A stretch of 64,000 bases of DNA, from contig NZ_KB892835.1 in assembly GCF_000373965.1 (NCBI RefSeq), forward strand, positions 255,954 to 319,953. Direction: 5' to 3'. The stretch's first letter is position 1; each line of letters starts with the position of its first letter. This document shows, piece by piece, positions 60,784 to 64,000 of the stretch. Position numbers and translations under genes: made by a program. The stretch is from Uliginosibacterium gangwonense DSM 18521. Lineage in GTDB: Bacteria; Pseudomonadota; Gammaproteobacteria; Burkholderiales; Rhodocyclaceae. Below the pieces are notes generated by a model. It did not search any database and had not been told where the DNA came from. It saw only the letters and a program-made list of their open reading frames with translations.

Positions 60784-61638
60784 ATGGCCTTCAAAAAGTA
60801 CCTGCTGGCATTTGGCTTGCTCTGGATGGGGGTGCTGGTATTGCCTGCTGTGGCGGCAGAACCCGGCATCAATGATGTCTATAAAGCCGCCAAAGCTGGA
60901 AAGTTGGATAAGGCGCAGGAGATGATGAAGTCCGTGCTCAGCGCCCACCCCAATAGCGCGAAGGCACATTTTGTGGAAGCTGAGTTGTTGGCTAAACAGC
61001 AGGATTTTGATGCTGCGCGACAGGAACTTGGTACGGCGGAAAATCTTGCCCCAGGCTTGTCGTTTGCCAAGCCGAGGGCGGTGAGCGAGCTGCGCAGCCT
61101 GCTTGCGGCGCATCCCGCAGCGGTGGAGCTTTCTCCGCCGCCTTTCACTCCGCCCGTTGTACAGAACGAGCCCCCGCCAAGCAATATGATGGCCTCAATC
61201 CTGAGTTATATGTTTGTGCTGGTCGTGGCGGTTGGGGCTGTGGTTTTGCTGATCATGTTTATTCGTGCCTTGGTCTTGCAGCCACGTGCCCGGCCAGCCA
61301 TGCCGGGCCCAGTCGGGGGCTGGAATCCAGGTTATCCACAATCCGGCTATCCGCAGGCCCCAGGGGGTGGCATGGCTTCGGGAGTCCTCGGTGGCCTGGC
61401 GACCGGCGTAGCCGTGGGGGCTGGGGTGGCACTGGGAGAGGCGTTGGTGGATCGGGCCTTGGATAGTCATCACACGGGCTCACAAACAGGGGGTTGGGAT
61501 TCTGGCTCAAGCTCGTCCTCCAATGACACGTCTTCCTACGATATGGGCGGGACGGATTTTGGCGTCAGCGACTCATCCTCATGGGATAGCGGGAGTAGTG
61601 ACAGCTTCAGTAGTGATAGTGGTAGCAGTTGGGACTAA
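60784..61638 (+). CDS. Secreted TPR-type protein with Ser/Asp-rich tail
   Basis: This is a 284-residue protein. The signal peptide ends at AVAA (residue 26). Tetratricopeptide-like repeats follow (NDVYKAAKAGKLDKAQEMMKSVLSAHPNSAKAHFVEAELLAKQQDFDAARQEL). A Pro-rich linker leads to a transmembrane helix MASILSYMFVLVVAVGAVVLLIMFI (about 137-161). A Gly/Pro/Tyr-rich zone and another hydrophobic GVLGGLATGVAVGAGVAL stretch precede a low-complexity Ser/Asp/Gly tail with WDSGSS repeats. The function is unknown. It may be an inner-membrane protein with a periplasmic TPR. GGGGAG lies 5 bases before ATG 60784. Confidence 0.7.
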   Translation: MAFKKYLLAFGLLWMGVLVLPAVAAEPGINDVYKAAKAGKLDKAQEMMKSVLSAHPNSAKAHFVEAELLAKQQDFDAARQELGTAENLAPGLSFAKPRAVSELRSLLAAHPAAVELSPPPFTPPVVQNEPPPSNMMASILSYMFVLVVAVGAVVLLIMFIRALVLQPRARPAMPGPVGGWNPGYPQSGYPQAPGGGMASGVLGGLATGVAVGAGVALGEALVDRALDSHHTGSQTGGWDSGSSSSSNDTSSYDMGGTDFGVSDSSSWDSGSSDSFSSDSGSSWD

Positions 61639-61670
61639 ACAATCAGGCTTGCAGCTTGGATGGGAAAGTG

Positions 61671-61706
61671 GAGCGACGAAATGCATCTGGCATCGTCGCT
61701 CTTCTT
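61671..61706 (+). terminator. Hairpin after the TPR-type gene
   Basis: GAGCGACGA (61671-61679) pairs perfectly with TCGTCGCTC (61693-61701) around 13 bases, followed by TTCTTGT. It lies 33 bases after the stop. Confidence 0.6.
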
Positions 61707-61926
61707 GTATGGAGTGGACTTGCCCATGCTTTTGGCCGCCTGGGGCGTGCTTTTGACGAATTTGGAAATCCCCACGATTTGGCGGATTCTGATGATTGTG
61801 TAGGCCGGGTCTGAGCCAGAGGATGGGGCCTATCACGCTGTCTGGACAGGTGGTAGCGCTTGGCATGAGATTTTTCTCGTTCCACACGCTAGAATTCGCC
61901 TCTCATCGCCTGCATATTCATGATTC

Positions 61927-63756
61927 ATGAGCACTCCCTCGCTGAACGTTACCAAAGTCGACCTCTCCGGCCTTCTGACTGTGCTGGGGCAGCACTTATA
62001 TTCCACGCCTGCTGTAGCGCTGCGCGAGTTGGCCCAGAATGGGCATGATTCGATTACCCGGCGGCGCATGGAAGACCCCGCTTTTGCAGGGGGCGCAATC
62101 CGTGTGTGGGCGGAAAACGGCGATACAGTGATCATTGAGGATGAGGGTGCCGGGCTGACCGAGCCGGAAATCCACGCCTACCTTGCCACCCTGGGGGCGG
62201 GCTATACCCGCTTGCTGCGGGAAAAATCCAACAGCGACAAGCTGATCGGGATGTTTGGCCTGGGCTTCATTTCGGCTTTTGTTTTGGCCGATACGGTGAG
62301 CGTGATCACCACCTCGTTCCAAACTCCGCATGAGACATGGCACTACCGCAGCAACGGCGGGCAGCGTTACACGGTGGAGGCGGCTGAATCACGCCCCATC
62401 GGCACCCGCGTGATCCTGAGCCTGCGCGATCAGTTCAGCGAACTTGCGCAGAACGCCCACCTCGAATTCATTTTGTCGCGCTACTGCGTGCTGCTTTCGC
62501 ATCCGATCCATGTTGGTGGGCAGGCTCAGTCGATCAACCACGAACCGCCGCCCTGGCGCCTGCCACACGGCGAGGAGCCGGTGGTACGCATGCGGCGGCG
62601 CAAGCTCGATTTTGCCAGTCGTTTTGAGCCATCCTTTGAGCCGATCTGCACAATGGATGTACTGGCCGATGCCCAGGCCGGTGTACATGGGATGTTGTGG
62701 GTGCAGGATGGTGGCAGCTACGCTACATCCGACAACCGCAATCTCTCGGTTTTCGTGCGCGGCATGCTGCTTGACGATGACGCCCGTGATCTGCTCCCGG
62801 TGTGGGCGGGTTTTATCGGCGGGGTGATAGAGGCCGATCTGCTGACGCCGACTGCCAGTCGCGAAGATTTGCAACGGGATGAGCAATATGCGCGCGTGCA
62901 GGCCGCGCTGGAAGAAGCCGTCATCGTCGGCTTGCAGCATGTGCGTCGCCAGCAGCCGGAAGCTTGGCAGCGCATCCTGAGGCGTCATAACGAGGCGCTG
63001 ATGGGCGCTGCCCTGTGCAATCGTAGGCTGTTTGATCTGCTGGCCGATGCTGTGCATGTGGCAAGCTCGATGGGGGATCGCTACGCGGGGGATCTGGTCA
63101 GCACTGGACGCATCTACGTCTCGCTCGGCTCCGGTGGTTTTGAGGAAATGCTCTTCCGGGCCCAGCAGATCGCAGTGGCGCGGGGGGATCGCTATGCCGT
63201 GCTGCCCTTCCTCAAGCGCTGGTGCGAAGAGCGTGGTCAACGCCTGATCCAGGTTGGCACGGCAAGGGGCGATAGCAGTCTGTTCAAAGCCGCCACCTTG
63301 CCCGAGCCGGTTCAGGCCTGGCTGGGCGAACACCTGCTCGACGAAGGGGAGGAACTTGTCGTGGTGAATTTTGCCCCGGAATCCATGCCTTTTGTGCTGG
63401 TGACGGACCGCGAGGCCGAACTCAAACGCCGCTTGGAAAGTGACGAGGCGAACAAGCGTTTTGCCGAGGCCGCGCTGCGCTTGGCGCGTCTGCACACCAA
63501 CAAGCATGATGGAAGCATTGTCGCCCGCCTGTATCTGAATGCCAACTGCCCTGCCGTCAAGGCGCTGGCGGCGGCGCACGCCGCTGCACCCGGTTCTGAT
63601 CTGGCGCGGCGGGCTGAATCGGTACTGGCGATCCTGTCGGCATTCAAAACGGTGATGGCGCCAGACCTCGAGACATCCAAGCGCGATGCGGGCGCGGCAT
63701 TCCGCAGCATGGCTGCGGCCATTGAGGCGCTGCTGCAAACGGGCTCCGAACATTAA
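61927..63756 (+). CDS. HSP90-family protein (atypical HtpG)
   Basis: This is a 609-residue protein. The GHKL ATPase domain holds ALRELAQNGHDS (near residue 34, normally ELIxNxxDA), VIIEDEGAGLT (near 72, the D-x-G-x-G box) and IGMFGLGFISAFVLAD (near 107, the lid and GxxGxG box). The HSP90 middle domain follows (about 220-400, with NRNLSVFVRGMLLDDDARDLLP). The C-terminal domain is divergent. It matches an HSP90 subgroup separate from housekeeping HtpG and found in scattered bacteria. It is a presumed ATP-dependent chaperone in the cytosol, probably coupled with the next gene, which starts 21 bases later. Confidence 0.85.
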   Translation: MSTPSLNVTKVDLSGLLTVLGQHLYSTPAVALRELAQNGHDSITRRRMEDPAFAGGAIRVWAENGDTVIIEDEGAGLTEPEIHAYLATLGAGYTRLLREKSNSDKLIGMFGLGFISAFVLADTVSVITTSFQTPHETWHYRSNGGQRYTVEAAESRPIGTRVILSLRDQFSELAQNAHLEFILSRYCVLLSHPIHVGGQAQSINHEPPPWRLPHGEEPVVRMRRRKLDFASRFEPSFEPICTMDVLADAQAGVHGMLWVQDGGSYATSDNRNLSVFVRGMLLDDDARDLLPVWAGFIGGVIEADLLTPTASREDLQRDEQYARVQAALEEAVIVGLQHVRRQQPEAWQRILRRHNEALMGAALCNRRLFDLLADAVHVASSMGDRYAGDLVSTGRIYVSLGSGGFEEMLFRAQQIAVARGDRYAVLPFLKRWCEERGQRLIQVGTARGDSSLFKAATLPEPVQAWLGEHLLDEGEELVVVNFAPESMPFVLVTDREAELKRRLESDEANKRFAEAALRLARLHTNKHDGSIVARLYLNANCPAVKALAAAHAAAPGSDLARRAESVLAILSAFKTVMAPDLETSKRDAGAAFRSMAAAIEALLQTGSEH

Positions 63757-63776
63757 TCAATCTGGGATAAGACAGC

Positions 63777-64000
63777 ATGGACGTTTTTCAATGGATTTCT
63801 GATCTGGCTGACCAGATCTCCGAGCAGGGCAACCCTGCGCTGGCCTCGAAGATTTATGGCTTGTCATACCGCATGCATGTGGGGGACGTGGAGTGGATGG
63901 AGTCCGCTTACCCAGAAGTCATCGCCGCTGCCAAGGCCATGAAGCTGCCGTGGCTGGAAGTCTATGCACGCCATTGCTACATGGCCGTGCATTTCTGGCG
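63777..64000 (+). CDS. Unknown protein downstream of the HSP90-type gene (partial)
   Basis: The first 74 residues are MDVFQWISDLADQISEQGNPALASKIYGLSYRMHVGDVEWMESAYPEVIAAAKAMKLPWLEVYARHCYMAVHFW. The helical pairs with small residues at repeat-like intervals look like a TPR-type scaffold. The frame runs past the window end. Because it starts 21 bases after the HSP90-family stop, it is likely cotranscribed and may be a co-chaperone or client. I do not recognise the family. Confidence 0.65.
   Translation, partial: MDVFQWISDLADQISEQGNPALASKIYGLSYRMHVGDVEWMESAYPEVIAAAKAMKLPWLEVYARHCYMAVHFW

Noticed and set aside
61681-61803. 40-codon hydrophobic frame after the TPR-type gene
   Set aside because: It has no ribosome site, and it begins inside the loop of the transcript-end hairpin.

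Overview
The window is a stretch of bacterial chromosome, gene-dense and GC-rich, almost certainly from a betaproteobacterium, possibly of the Neisseriales/Chromobacteriaceae or a related line. This rests on the protein families (rpsT-argF, pfkA, PpnP, YajQ, DUF2788, the order ilvE / small zinc-finger protein / waaF, TIGR02647, YjfB, DUF2917 beside a MocR regulator, PsrA) and on ordinary housekeeping content. No species can be named from the sequence alone. There are no rRNA or tRNA genes, no recognisable insertion sequences, no prophage and no CRISPR array.

Layout. 0-3.8 kb: the end of rpsT, argF, a possible structured small RNA, pfkA, a DUF2788 membrane protein, ppnP and yajQ, all on the plus strand. 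3.8-10.3 kb: accessory genes, comprising a secreted GH30 (xylanase-like) lipoprotein, a DUF4238 protein, a fused SpmA/SpmB-type membrane protein, the 59-residue YjfB motility-associated protein and two small minus-strand genes. 10.5-15.9 kb: a long minus-strand run, read from ilvE through a zinc-finger protein, a CYTH protein, waaF, DUF998, a YiiD-type thioesterase and an NTF2-like protein to a YheT hydrolase. 16.0-17.6 kb: nudJ and mnmA. 17.6-18.6 kb: a 960-bp gap holding five tandem copies of a roughly 170-bp repeat with DnaA-box-like cores. 18.6-25.3 kb: a secreted alpha/alpha-type protein, an RlmN-like radical SAM enzyme, a divergent DUF2917/MocR pair with clustered operator half-sites, and small genes. 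25.7-28.4 kb: a NemR-type electrophile-response module (regulator, curA-like reductase, DJ-1/PfpI protein) with two copies of one operator, followed by a highly structured 100-bp element and a strong terminator.

28.4-36.5 kb: VF530 and NYN genes, a TRIC channel, yciA, a divergent alcohol dehydrogenase/LysR pair, two tandem SmpA-like paralogues, a spermidine-synthase-like protein, a signal peptidase paralogue whose catalytic lysine is replaced by serine, and ChaN. 36.4-39.2 kb: a zinc module (Zur-like regulator, ZIP transporter, CobW GTPase) with a palindromic operator. 39.1-44.0 kb: a WYL regulator, two VOC proteins, an FHA-EAL protein, a 53-residue membrane protein, a LysR regulator and a membrane protein.

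44.4-59.6 kb: one large fatty-acid beta-oxidation cluster: a PsrA-type TetR regulator with a perfect PsrA-like operator over its promoter, fadE, fadI, fadJ, fadL, a FadN-type multifunctional enzyme, fadA, a DUF4442 protein, a chalcone-isomerase-like protein, fadD and a nitronate-monooxygenase-like flavoenzyme. Together these could import, activate and degrade long-chain fatty acids, with two complete hydratase/dehydrogenase/thiolase sets. 59.7-64 kb: hemF, a secreted TPR-type protein with a Ser/Asp-rich tail, an atypical HSP90-family protein and the start of a further gene.

The items most worth following up are the 5-unit repeat array, the two predicted structured RNAs or elements (1.3 kb and 28.2 kb), and the Lys-less signal peptidase.
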